Shown piece by piece: positions 1-9,929 of a DNA stretch of 26,161 nt (positions are counted from its first letter, which is position 1; each line of letters begins with the position of its first letter). The stretch covers positions 1-26,161 of the forward strand of contig JBNJEA010000033.1 of the NCBI GenBank assembly GCA_051745395.1, read 5' to 3'. The position numbers were made by a program, and so were the translations under genes. The notes below the pieces were generated by a model. That model ran no database searches, was not told where the DNA came from, and saw nothing but the letters and a program-made list of their open reading frames with translations. This stretch comes from JBNJEA01 sp051745395 (lineage in GTDB: Bacteria; Desulfobacterota; Desulfobacteria; Desulfobacterales; Desulfosalsimonadaceae).

Positions 1-23
1 GTATAGGGTTCAAGTAAGCTGTT

Positions 24-48
24 GGGTCTTGGGTGTGGGGTTTGGGGG
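24..48 (+). other. Candidate G-quadruplex motif
   Basis: Four guanine runs (3, 3, 4 and 5 G) are separated by loops of 4, 3 and 3 bases, which fits the classical G3+N1-7 pattern. It lies beyond the 3' end of the response regulator gene that ends at 121 on the minus strand, so in that gene's transcript the element would be C-rich and the quadruplex would form on the non-transcribed strand. It is close to the heptamer array at 55-110, whose C-rich units can partly pair with it. Folding is inferred from the pattern only. Confidence 0.45.
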
Positions 49-54
49 TTTTTG

Positions 55-110
55 CCTTACACCCCAAACCTCATACCTTACACCTCAAACCTTACACCTC
101 AAACCTCATA
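55..110. repeat. Tandem heptamer array (CCTNANA type)
   Basis: Eight in-register 7-base units (CCTTACA, CCCCAAA, CCTCATA, CCTCAAA and variants) run without interruption up to 10 bases before the stop codon of the response regulator gene. The same unit classes occur at 8913-9057. The G-rich stretch at 31-48 is a partial inverted partner, so the region could fold as a long imperfect hairpin in the 3' untranslated part of the regulator mRNA. It has no spacers and is not CRISPR. Confidence 0.8.
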
Positions 111-120
111 CCTTCTTGCC

Positions 121-495
121 TTACTCCTTTGTTTTCCCTACTGCCTGGTCCATTTTGGTGATCAGTTCATCGATGTCAAGGGGTTTCATCAGGTAGTCAT
201 ACGCCCCCTGGCGCATGCCTTCCATGCCTTCCCGGGTCGAGCCGTGTCCGGTCAGCAAAATAATCGGCAGGTCCGGGTGGCGGTTTTTTGCCTGCTGCAT
301 CACCTCCAGGCCGCCCAAGCCCGGCATCATGAGATCGAGCACAATGACATCATAGACGTTGTTGTCGATCATTTCCAGGGCCTGTTCGCCGTCCTGGGTG
401 GTGTGCGGGTCATACCCCCGGATTTCAAGACGTTCGGCCAGGGTGGTGACAAATTCTTCCTCATCGTCGACAAGCAGGACTTTAGTATTGCTCAT
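121..495 (-). CDS. Single-domain response regulator
   Basis: This 124-residue protein is a lone receiver domain that would take a phosphoryl group from the kinase encoded just upstream. Visible motifs are the acidic pair D10-D11, the phosphoacceptor D54 in VLDLMMPG, a TGHG segment after strand 4 and the KP pair near residue 104. It has no output domain, so it should act by protein contact or phosphorelay. The frame stays open upstream to 552, but the start at 495 has GGAGG six bases upstream and begins directly with the receiver fold. It overlaps the end of the kinase gene by 14 bases, which points to translational coupling in one operon (NifX-like protein, kinase, regulator). The general function is secure; the signal is unknown. 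Confidence 0.93.
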   Translation of the reverse strand: MSNTKVLLVDDEEEFVTTLAERLEIRGYDPHTTQDGEQALEMIDNNVYDVIVLDLMMPGLGGLEVMQQAKNRHPDLPIILLTGHGSTREGMEGMRQGAYDYLMKPLDIDELITKMDQAVGKTKE

Positions 496-2215
496 TTTGA
501 CCTCCGGGTGCTTTTTTGGGTAGAAAGACGGTAAAGGTTGAACCGACGCCAACGGTGCTGTTTACCTTGATGTCGCCGCCGAGTTTTTTCACGATGCCGT
601 AGGTAATGGAAAGGCCAAGGCCGGTGCCATAGGTTTTCTTGGTGGTAAAAAACGGCTCAAAGATTTGCCGGAGGGTCTCCTGGCTCATGCCATGGCCGTT
701 GTCGGAAATGGCAATGCCGACTTGTTCTCCATCGGCCTCCCACGTGGTCAAAGAAACCTTCCCCCCGTCGGAAACAGCGGCAAATGCATTGGTGATGATG
801 TTTAACAACACCTGCTGCAACTGGCCCCGGTCCGATGAGATTCTGGGCAGGTCTTCGGCGAGATTCTGCTCCACGGTGATATCGCGGTGATGGGCCTCTT
901 TTTCCAGAAACCCCATGGTTTCGAGCAAGACCTCGTTGAGATCGAGTTTTTCATATTGGATTTCTATGCGCCGGGCAAAGCCGAGCAGCCGATGCGTGAT
1001 GCTGCGGCTGCGTGAAATCGAATGAAGGATGGGGTTGACCTGGCGCATTAGCTTGTCCTTGTCGTGGTGCATGTCGTTTTCGACCAGGTCCTTTAAAAGG
1101 CCGGCCTTTTCGTTGATAATGGAGAGCGGATTGTTGATTTCATGGGCCACGCCGGCGGCCAGTCTGCCGATGGAAGACAGTTTCTGGTTGTATTCCAGTT
1201 CCCGGAAGGCGGCTTCGCGTTTTTCATCGGCCTCCCGGATCCGGGTGACCAGGCGGTGGGTGGAGCTGAAGGTGGCAAAGACGATCAGCAAAATACTGGC
1301 GATCAGCATGTATGACATCTCCCGCATCAATGTGTGCCAGGTCTTGAGGATAAAGGAGCGGGGGATGGCCATGACCAGGGTAAGGTCGTGTTTGATCAGG
1401 GTGGAATAGATCACGAAAATTTTGCGCCCGAGCGGGTCGGTGTCTTTCATGATATGAGTGCCCGGATCCCGGTTGGGGATCTCGATGGGAAGCGGGTTCA
1501 AGACCTCGCCGTAAAAGCGGGAATCGGTTTGCAGGGTGTCTTTGTTGTTGATCAGAAAGGCGTCGCTGACCGGCGACATGCTCATGGCGTTGATCAGGTT
1601 GGCAAACTTCTGGGTATCCATCGTTGCCCGTAAAATCCAGGTATCGCCGCTGTCGGTCATATGCTGGACCGCCAGGGCAATGTGGGGAAATTCCCGGTAG
1701 CCCATGAAAACGTCGCTGACAAAGATCCCCTTGACCTGGACCTCCTTGAACCAGTCCTGATTGGAATAATCCTTGTTCAATAGGTCATAGGGGCCGGCGT
1801 AGCTGACCTGTTTGCCCTCGGCGTTGATGAGACCGAGATCGACGTAGCCGCCGTATTTTTCCCGCAGAATCCGATAAATGCGGTGCAGGTTTTTTTGATC
1901 CGACAGGCTTTGAAATGAATGGCTTGATGCAATGAACTTAATGGCCGACAGGCGCTCTTCCAGAAACAGCTCAAAGGAGTGGGTGGCCTTGTTGGCAATC
2001 GAGCGCATGGGATCGATGCGCTCGGTGGTGATGTTTTTCTGGTATTGCATGGCGTTGAGCACGGCCATTAATGTCAGCGGAATGATGGTGACCACCAGCA
2101 TCAGTATGATGATGTTTCGCTGCAGCTTGCGATAGCGTTTCGGCAGCCGCTTTTCTTCCCGCCGGTTTTTGATCCGGTTTTTCACCCGCTGCCACCAGTG
2201 GGGTTTGTCATTCAT
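482..2215 (-). CDS. Membrane sensor histidine kinase with Cache domain
   Basis: This 577-residue inner-membrane sensor kinase has a basic cytoplasmic start (1-32), a transmembrane helix at about 33-52, a periplasmic ligand-binding region of the double-Cache type (about 55-295), a second transmembrane helix (about 300-318), a short linker, a HisKA dimerisation domain with H358 in AGVAHEINNPL, and a HATPase_c domain with N box, DNGHGM and GTGLGLS motifs. It would phosphorylate the response regulator encoded immediately downstream. The start codon overlaps the stop of the NifX-like gene as ATGA, typical of tight translational coupling. The ligand cannot be read from sequence; Cache domains usually bind small organic acids, amino acids or similar solutes. 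All catalytic motifs appear intact. Confidence 0.95.
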   Translation of the reverse strand: MNDKPHWWQRVKNRIKNRREEKRLPKRYRKLQRNIIILMLVVTIIPLTLMAVLNAMQYQKNITTERIDPMRSIANKATHSFELFLEERLSAIKFIASSHSFQSLSDQKNLHRIYRILREKYGGYVDLGLINAEGKQVSYAGPYDLLNKDYSNQDWFKEVQVKGIFVSDVFMGYREFPHIALAVQHMTDSGDTWILRATMDTQKFANLINAMSMSPVSDAFLINNKDTLQTDSRFYGEVLNPLPIEIPNRDPGTHIMKDTDPLGRKIFVIYSTLIKHDLTLVMAIPRSFILKTWHTLMREMSYMLIASILLIVFATFSSTHRLVTRIREADEKREAAFRELEYNQKLSSIGRLAAGVAHEINNPLSIINEKAGLLKDLVENDMHHDKDKLMRQVNPILHSISRSRSITHRLLGFARRIEIQYEKLDLNEVLLETMGFLEKEAHHRDITVEQNLAEDLPRISSDRGQLQQVLLNIITNAFAAVSDGGKVSLTTWEADGEQVGIAISDNGHGMSQETLRQIFEPFFTTKKTYGTGLGLSITYGIVKKLGGDIKVNSTVGVGSTFTVFLPKKAPGGQNEQY

Positions 2216-2574
2216 GAGTGCAGCACCTCTTTCGGGTTGGCAACAATGTCGCCCGGGGAAAGTCCGCCGCCGGTGTATCGGTCCAGCGCCGCTTCCCAGG
2301 GCCCGATCACGGAGTCATAGACCTTGATCCGCTTCCAGGTCAGGTATTGATAGTATTCTTCCTCAATGCCGCCGCAGATGACCGTGCCCACCCCTTCGGT
2401 CAGTATGAGATGGCACAGCTTCTCCGCTGAAATCCGGGGCAAAACCACCAGTTTTTCTTCCTGCTTTTTCCCCTGCCCGTCAAGGACAATGATAACGGCC
2501 TCTGCGGACAAATCAAACCGGGGTGATACCTCGGCGCCGTAAAGGGGGATCAGGACTTTGTTGGCTGTGGTCAT
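2212..2574 (-). CDS. NifX/NifB-type iron-molybdenum cluster-binding family protein
   Basis: This 120-residue protein resembles the dinitrogenase iron-molybdenum cofactor family: it opens with a strand followed by IPLYGAEVSPRFDLSAEA, the typical (V/I)P...SPRFD signature, and later has the VICGGI segment where family members carry their conserved glycines. Members bind or carry metal clusters in nitrogenase maturation, but many in sulfate reducers have no nitrogenase context and no known role. Here it is the first gene of an operon with a Cache kinase and a receiver protein, so a sensory or accessory role is a reasonable inference. The start has GGAGC about ten bases upstream, after a 120-base repeat region. 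One cysteine (in KLCHL) and one in the ICGG segment are present; cluster binding is unproven. Confidence 0.8.
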   Translation of the reverse strand: MTTANKVLIPLYGAEVSPRFDLSAEAVIIVLDGQGKKQEEKLVVLPRISAEKLCHLILTEGVGTVICGGIEEEYYQYLTWKRIKVYDSVIGPWEAALDRYTGGGLSPGDIVANPKEVLHS

Positions 2575-2598
2575 GAAGGGTTCAGCTCCTTCCTTTTC

Positions 2599-2691
2599 TC
2601 ACTCTTACTCTCACTCTTACTCTTACTCTTAATCTTACTCTCACTCCCGTTTCATTTCACAGTAAGAGTAAGAGCAAGAGTAAGAGTAAGA
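2599..2691. repeat. Hexamer tandem array in two inverted arms
   Basis: The left arm (about 2599-2647) is built from ACTCTT-like hexamers; the right arm (about 2660-2691) is the reverse complement (AAGAGT-like units). They are separated by about 12 bases and can form a long, near-perfect hairpin. The array starts 13 bases after the stop of the sigma-54 activator gene (2705) and ends shortly before the NifX-like gene. The design resembles 55-110 and 8913-9057, but the unit is different. A terminator, processing or mRNA-stability role is inferred. No promoter for the downstream operon was recognised in this 130-base gap. Confidence 0.85.
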
Positions 2692-2704
2692 TAAAAAGGT
2701 CATT

Positions 2705-4141
2705 TTATCCAATCCCGTACTGCTTGATTTTTCTCCACAGGGTGCTTCGGCCCCAGCCGAGGATTTCGGCGGCCTTTTGGCGTTTTCCGGCGGCTTGGAC
2801 CAGGGCGTTGATAATCAACTGCTTTTCGGTCTCCGGCCAGGTGTCGCGGCCCTGAAAACCGGCGGGGTTTTGCGGAAAAGCCCCGGCTTCTGCCGGCGCC
2901 GCTTTTTCAGGCGCCGGCGCCGGTACTGCCGGCGATTCGGTTAAATAAGCCGGCAGATCGTCGATTTTGATAAGCGGCCCCTGGCCGACATTGACGGCGT
3001 ATTCGATAATATTTCTCAGCTCCCGGACATTGCCGGGGTAGCCGTAGCCTTTGAGCAGTTCCAGGGCGTTTTTGGAGAAGCCCTCGATGGTTTTGCCGAA
3101 ATCTTGGGCAAAGGTTTTCATGAAATGGTCCATTAGCAGCCGGATGTCGTCATCGCGGGCCCGCAGCGGCGGCAATTGCACGCGCACCACGTTGAGCCGG
3201 AACAAAAGGTCCTTGCGGAATTTGCCCTCCCGCACCATTGTTTCCAGGTCCTGGTGGGTGCCGGCAATCACCCGGACATTGACCTCGAAGCCCTTGGTGC
3301 TGCCCAGCGGGTAGATCACCCGGTCGTCTAGAAACGTCAGCAGCTTGACCTGCAAAGCCAGAGGCAGGTCGCCGATTTCCGTGAGATACAGGCTCCCGTT
3401 GTGGGCCAGGCGGAAACGGCCGGGTTTGTTTTCCACGGCCCCGGTAAATGCGCCTTTCTGGTGACCGAACAGCTCGGATTCCAGCAGGGTTTCGGGCAGG
3501 GCGCCGCAGTTGATCTTGATAAACGGCCCCCGGGCCCGGTTGGAGGTCTCGTGAATGGCTTCTGCGACCAAGTCCTTTCCGGTGCCGGTCTCCCCGGTGA
3601 TCAGCACGGACGAGTCGTTCTGGGCGATCAACGGCAGCATCCGGAAAACCTTTTCCATTTCGGGGCTTTTGCCGATCATTTCGGAAAAGCCGAAGGCCCG
3701 GGTGATGTCGCCGCCGCGGCCCTGCATGGCGCGGATGTCTTCCAGGGTTTCGAGAAATCCCGTGATGCGGCCTTTGCTGTCGATAACCGGGGCAAAGGTG
3801 ATCCGGACGGGTACCAGTTCGCGGTCCCGGTTGATCAGGTCGGTCTGTATGCAAAAGGGTTCGGAATCTTTTTCCAGGCGCTCCACCGGGCAATCCTTGA
3901 TACAAATCTGGCTGCGCACGATGTTGTGGCAGGCAATGCCGCGGGCCTCCTGCAGTGAATAGCCGGTCAGCGCCGAGCTTGCCCTGTTCATATGGACGAT
4001 GCGGCGCTGGCAATCGATGACCAGAATGGCCATGGGGATTTCGTCGAGCATGGTTTCCAGGGCGACCGGGTTGTCGAATAGGCCCTGGATTTGCGGGGGG
4101 TGTGCGGTCATGGGCATCGGGTTGTTTGTTTTTGTTGCCAA
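2705..4141 (-). CDS. PAS-domain sigma-54-dependent transcriptional activator
   Basis: This 478-residue NtrC-family enhancer-binding protein lacks a receiver domain. An N-terminal PAS domain (about 29-135) contains three close cysteines (C71, C80, C84 in CHNIVRSQICIKDCP), suggesting redox or metal sensing. The AAA+ domain (about 150-400) has Walker A GETGTGKD (183-190) and the sigma-54 contact loop GAFTGA (230-235). Its Walker B reads LYLTEIGD (251-258), with Thr where Asp is usual. A Pro/Ala linker (about 402-422) leads to a Fis-type helix-turn-helix (about 440-475). The reading frame begins with TTG at 4141, with GCGGA just upstream; ATG codons at 4117 and 4111 are alternatives without a clear ribosome site. 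It may regulate the operon downstream, but the target is not shown by the sequence. Confidence 0.93.
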   Translation of the reverse strand: MATKTNNPMPMTAHPPQIQGLFDNPVALETMLDEIPMAILVIDCQRRIVHMNRASSALTGYSLQEARGIACHNIVRSQICIKDCPVERLEKDSEPFCIQTDLINRDRELVPVRITFAPVIDSKGRITGFLETLEDIRAMQGRGGDITRAFGFSEMIGKSPEMEKVFRMLPLIAQNDSSVLITGETGTGKDLVAEAIHETSNRARGPFIKINCGALPETLLESELFGHQKGAFTGAVENKPGRFRLAHNGSLYLTEIGDLPLALQVKLLTFLDDRVIYPLGSTKGFEVNVRVIAGTHQDLETMVREGKFRKDLLFRLNVVRVQLPPLRARDDDIRLLMDHFMKTFAQDFGKTIEGFSKNALELLKGYGYPGNVRELRNIIEYAVNVGQGPLIKIDDLPAYLTESPAVPAPAPEKAAPAEAGAFPQNPAGFQGRDTWPETEKQLIINALVQAAGKRQKAAEILGWGRSTLWRKIKQYGIG

Positions 4142-4188
4142 TTGTTCCGCAAGACTGTTTCATTTTGTTTTTACCGCAGCGAAACGAA

Positions 4189-4202
4189 TTTGTAAATCAA
4201 AT

Positions 4203-4209
<7 letters not shown>
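4189..4209. promoter_or_regulatory. Imperfect palindrome upstream of the sigma-54 activator gene
   Basis: On the minus strand two 9-base arms (TTCGTAAAT and ATTTACAAA) flank a 3-base centre, with one mismatched pair. The site overlaps the stop codon of the helicase gene and lies about 50-70 bases upstream of the activator start at 4141, a usual position for an operator. There is no T-run, so it is unlikely to be a terminator. Which protein binds it, if any, is unknown. Confidence 0.35.
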
Positions 4210-7610
<3,401 letters not shown>

Positions 7611-7694
7611 GGACAAATTTTTTACCACAGTCCGCCCCTTCGTGCAAATGGTAACGCTGCGCCTGAAACGCTCAATTTGGGTGAGAAAAAAGAC

Positions 7695-7724
7695 TTGCTT
7701 GCACCGCCTCGATCGGGTTATGAA
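7695..7724 (+). promoter_or_regulatory. Possible sigma-70 promoter for the RdgC-like gene
   Basis: TTGCTT (7695-7700) and TATGAA (7719-7724) are separated by 18 bases, ending 35 bases before the ATG at 7760. Both boxes are imperfect. It sits in the 150-base divergent gap between the nuclease-helicase and the RdgC-like gene. No other good pair was seen for the plus-strand operon. Confidence 0.4.
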
Positions 7725-7759
7725 TTTTTGTTTTACACCATTCGAAAAGGGAAGCCGCC

Positions 7760-8386
7760 ATGCAGCTATTATCCACAACCATCTCGCTGACCCGGTACCG
7801 GGTCGACGGCGAACTGGGCGAGTCCTTCATGGACGCGATCCGGAGCAAATTAAAAGACAACACCATCCGCGAAATCGACAACGACCCGGCACAGAAAAGT
7901 GTGGGCTGGACGTGCCCGGAACGGCCGTTTAATCCGGACTTTGATGCCGCCAACGTCGTATTCGGCACATCGCTGGTGTTTTCCCTGCGCATCGACAAGA
8001 AATCGATTCCGACCAAGATCGTCAACAAGCACGTCAACATGGCGGTTGCCAAGCGGATGGCCGACACCGAGCGCGACCAGTTGTCGAAAAACGAAAAAAA
8101 GCAGATCAAGGACGAGGTCATCCACCGGCTCTACATGCGGGTGCCGGCCACGCCGAACATCTATGACCTGGTCTGGCATTACGAGGCCGGCGAACTCTGG
8201 TTTTTTTCCAACCAGAAAGAGGCCAACGAAGAACTCGAAACCCTGTTTTCACAGGCCTTCCGGTTGACGCTGATCCGGATTTTCCCCTACACGGCCGCCG
8301 ACCTGCTTTCCGGTCTGTCCGACGCCCAGCGCGATACCCTCCAGCAGCTCGCCCCGACGGCTTTTTACGGAGGTGCCCATGCTTGA
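7760..8386 (+). CDS. rdgC: RdgC-like recombination-associated protein
   Basis: This 208-residue protein resembles the RdgC family, a ring-shaped dimeric DNA-binding protein that in Enterobacteria restrains RecA and affects replication-fork repair. The recognisable traits are the opening TTISLTRYRV, the GW(T)CPE segment, the FSLRIDKKSIP strand pair, and a charged helix before HRLYMRVPATP. It is shorter than the roughly 300-residue enterobacterial form, as in other deltaproteobacterial versions. The ATG has AAAGGGAAG upstream. Its last 8 bases overlap the next gene, so the two are co-translated. Divergence from an EndoQ-helicase fusion supports a repair role. Family assignment is by sequence feel and moderately secure. 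Confidence 0.75.
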   Translation: MQLLSTTISLTRYRVDGELGESFMDAIRSKLKDNTIREIDNDPAQKSVGWTCPERPFNPDFDAANVVFGTSLVFSLRIDKKSIPTKIVNKHVNMAVAKRMADTERDQLSKNEKKQIKDEVIHRLYMRVPATPNIYDLVWHYEAGELWFFSNQKEANEELETLFSQAFRLTLIRIFPYTAADLLSGLSDAQRDTLQQLAPTAFYGGAHA

Positions 8387-8912
8387 TGTTTCCGTGGCAT
8401 ATAATCGCTACAAGTTTCTCGGCCATGAGTTTCTGACCTGGCTGTGGTACATGATCGACAACGACCAGGCCGGGTTGCAGAAAGCCGACGAGGAACTGGG
8501 CGCCCTGACCATCGGCAACCGGGTGGTCATCGAAAACAACCGCAATAACCGCGAGGAAACCATCACCATCCGCGGCGACGGAGCGGGCCTGGAAGAGGGG
8601 TTGATCGCCCTGAAAAAAGGCGGTAAGGTCACCGAGATCAACCTGGCCTTCCGTTCCGGGGAGCTGGAATGGCGGTTTAACCTAAAGGGCGAAAGCTTGA
8701 GCGTCAGCAGCCTCAAGAACCCGGAGACCGGCAAGGTCGAAAAAAGCGAAGACGTCGAAGGCGCCGTGCTCGAACGGATTTACCTGCTGGAAAAGGTGTT
8801 GAACCTCGTGCAAAACCTCTACGGCCGGTTTATCCACGAACGGGTGTCAAACGACTGGGACCGCCGGATTGTCGGCGAGATCAACGGGTGGATTGATCGG
8901 GCGATAGGGTAA
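8379..8912 (+). CDS. Conserved companion of RdgC, function unknown
   Basis: This 177-residue soluble protein has no motif I can tie to a reaction. It opens with a Trp-rich segment (FLGHEFLTWLWYMID), has a central beta-rich part with NRVVIENN and TITIRGDGAG, and ends in helices (LEKVLNLVQNLYGRF...WDRRIVGEINGWID). The start at 8379 is set by GGAGG at 8369-8373; a GTG at 8373 is less likely. It overlaps the RdgC-like gene by 8 bases, so the two products are probably made together and may work as partners. The stop codon is followed at once by the heptamer array at 8913. Confidence 0.85.
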   Translation: MLDVSVAYNRYKFLGHEFLTWLWYMIDNDQAGLQKADEELGALTIGNRVVIENNRNNREETITIRGDGAGLEEGLIALKKGGKVTEINLAFRSGELEWRFNLKGESLSVSSLKNPETGKVEKSEDVEGAVLERIYLLEKVLNLVQNLYGRFIHERVSNDWDRRIVGEINGWIDRAIG

Positions 8913-9057
8913 AGGTGTAAGGTATGAGGTTTAGGGTGTAAGGTATAAGGTGCGAGGTGTGAGGTATGAGGTGTGAGGTGTGAGGAATAGAAGTTGAGGG
9001 CAATTCCTCAAACCTCAAACCTTAAACCTTAAACCTCAAACCTCAAACCTCAAACCC
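8913..9057. repeat. Heptamer arrays as two inverted arms between convergent genes
   Basis: Ten in-register heptamers of the type (A/G)GGTNNR (8913-8982) are followed, after a 23-base centre, by seven units of CCTCAAA/CCTTAAA (9006-9054). The arms are imperfect reverse complements, able to form a hairpin of about 50 pairs with G-U and mismatched pairs. The array fills the whole gap between the stop codons at 8912 (plus) and 9060 (minus). No classical stem plus T-run terminator is present, so it may end both transcripts or shield their 3' ends; that is inference. Confidence 0.9.
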
Positions 9058-9059
9058 TT

Positions 9060-9629
9060 TTACGGCATCATGGCGAGTAAATCGGTGACCAGTATCCGGC
9101 AGCCGATGAGAATGAGCACCGTGCCGCCGATAATTTCCATGCGCGGGCCGATTTTTTCGCCCAGAAACCGTCCCAGGCGGATGCCGGCCAGGGAAAGCGC
9201 CGAGGTGACCATCCCGATGATCACGGCGGGATACCAGATGCTGATGTTGACCAGGGCCAGGGAAAAGCCCACGGCCAGGGCGTCGATGCTCGTTGCCACC
9301 GACAGCACAACCAGCATGGCCCCGCGGGACGGGTCGTTTGCGGCGGCTTGGCGCTCGGGGTGCAATCCGCCGGCAATCATCCGGTAGCCCACAAAGACCA
9401 GCAGGCCGAAGGCCACCCAGTGATCGAAAGCCGAGATGATCGGGGCTATGTGGGTGCCGGCAAACCAGCCGATGATCGGCATCATGAACTGGAAAAGGCC
9501 CACGTGGAATGAGAGCCGGAACTTGGCCCGCCCGCCGGTCATCCAGCCGGAGGTTCCGGCCGCCACCGAGACGGCAAAGGCGTCCATGGCCAGAGAAATT
9601 GCGATGAGAATGATTTCAGGAAGGCTCAT
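9060..9629 (-). CDS. mntP: Manganese efflux pump MntP
   Basis: This 189-residue inner-membrane protein of the MntP (YebN) family exports Mn2+. It shows the internal repeat of the family, each half with an acidic transmembrane motif: SLAMDAFAVSVAAG near the N-terminus and VATSIDALAVGFSLA in the middle. About six hydrophobic helices cover the length, and the size equals the family norm. The start at 9629 has no strong ribosome site; no alternative is better. No yybP-ykoY manganese riboswitch was seen upstream, but a 21-base imperfect palindrome lies at 9644-9664. The gene converges on the RdgC-like operon across the heptamer array. Confidence 0.93.
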   Translation of the reverse strand: MSLPEIILIAISLAMDAFAVSVAAGTSGWMTGGRAKFRLSFHVGLFQFMMPIIGWFAGTHIAPIISAFDHWVAFGLLVFVGYRMIAGGLHPERQAAANDPSRGAMLVVLSVATSIDALAVGFSLALVNISIWYPAVIIGMVTSALSLAGIRLGRFLGEKIGPRMEIIGGTVLILIGCRILVTDLLAMMP

Positions 9630-9643
9630 ATCGGCGCTATGAG

Positions 9644-9664
9644 AAAATCGTTGTTTACAATTTT
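9644..9664. promoter_or_regulatory. Imperfect palindrome upstream of mntP
   Basis: AAAATCG...ACAATTTT forms an imperfect 21-base dyad ending 15 bases before the mntP start. The position suits a metal-responsive operator (MntR or Fur type), but the match is not specific enough to name a regulator. The AT-rich base composition makes chance similarity possible. Confidence 0.25.
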
Positions 9665-9747
9665 TGGAGAAGGTTTTTGGTTATCTTGAAAGTCAAAAGT
9701 TTTGTTTAAGTTATTGATTTTAATGAGAAACCGCATTGTCTCTCGAA

Positions 9748-9861
9748 GTCATTCCCGCGAAGGCGGGAATCCAGAATAATCGGTTAGTTATAGATTGCGG
9801 CTAAAGCCTTGAACTGAGACCTGCCTCCCGAAAGTGTCCGGGACAAGTTCGCAGGAATGAC
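9748..9861. repeat. Palindromic-ended intergenic repeat element (CCCGCGAAGGCGGG type)
   Basis: The left end GTCATTCCCGCGAAGG is itself a hairpin (CCCGCGAAGGCGGG). The right end TTCGCAGGAATGAC is its inverted partner, giving an element of about 114 bases. The interior carries a small stem (CGAAAGTGTCCGG). This GTCATTCC...GGAATGAC type is widespread between genes in proteobacteria and is the kind that yields spurious PAEAGI peptides. The rest of the 9630-9929 gap is AT-rich with no gene. Confidence 0.75.
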
Positions 9862-9929
9862 AGAACTTTGGACTGTCGAGTTGGTTATCAATAAAAATCG
9901 AAATGATCAACACGGAAAGGAGCATGGAT

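Noticed and set aside
55..110. CRISPR-like repeat array
   Set aside because: Units are 7 bases, contiguous and degenerate, with no spacers and no cas genes.
7611..7778. N-terminal extension of the nuclease-helicase to 7778
   Set aside because: The extra residues have no homology feel and run through the divergent promoter region; the PHP fold starts at 7610.
9630..9750. yybP-ykoY manganese riboswitch before mntP
   Set aside because: The leader is AT-rich and short of the conserved stems; only an imperfect palindrome is visible.
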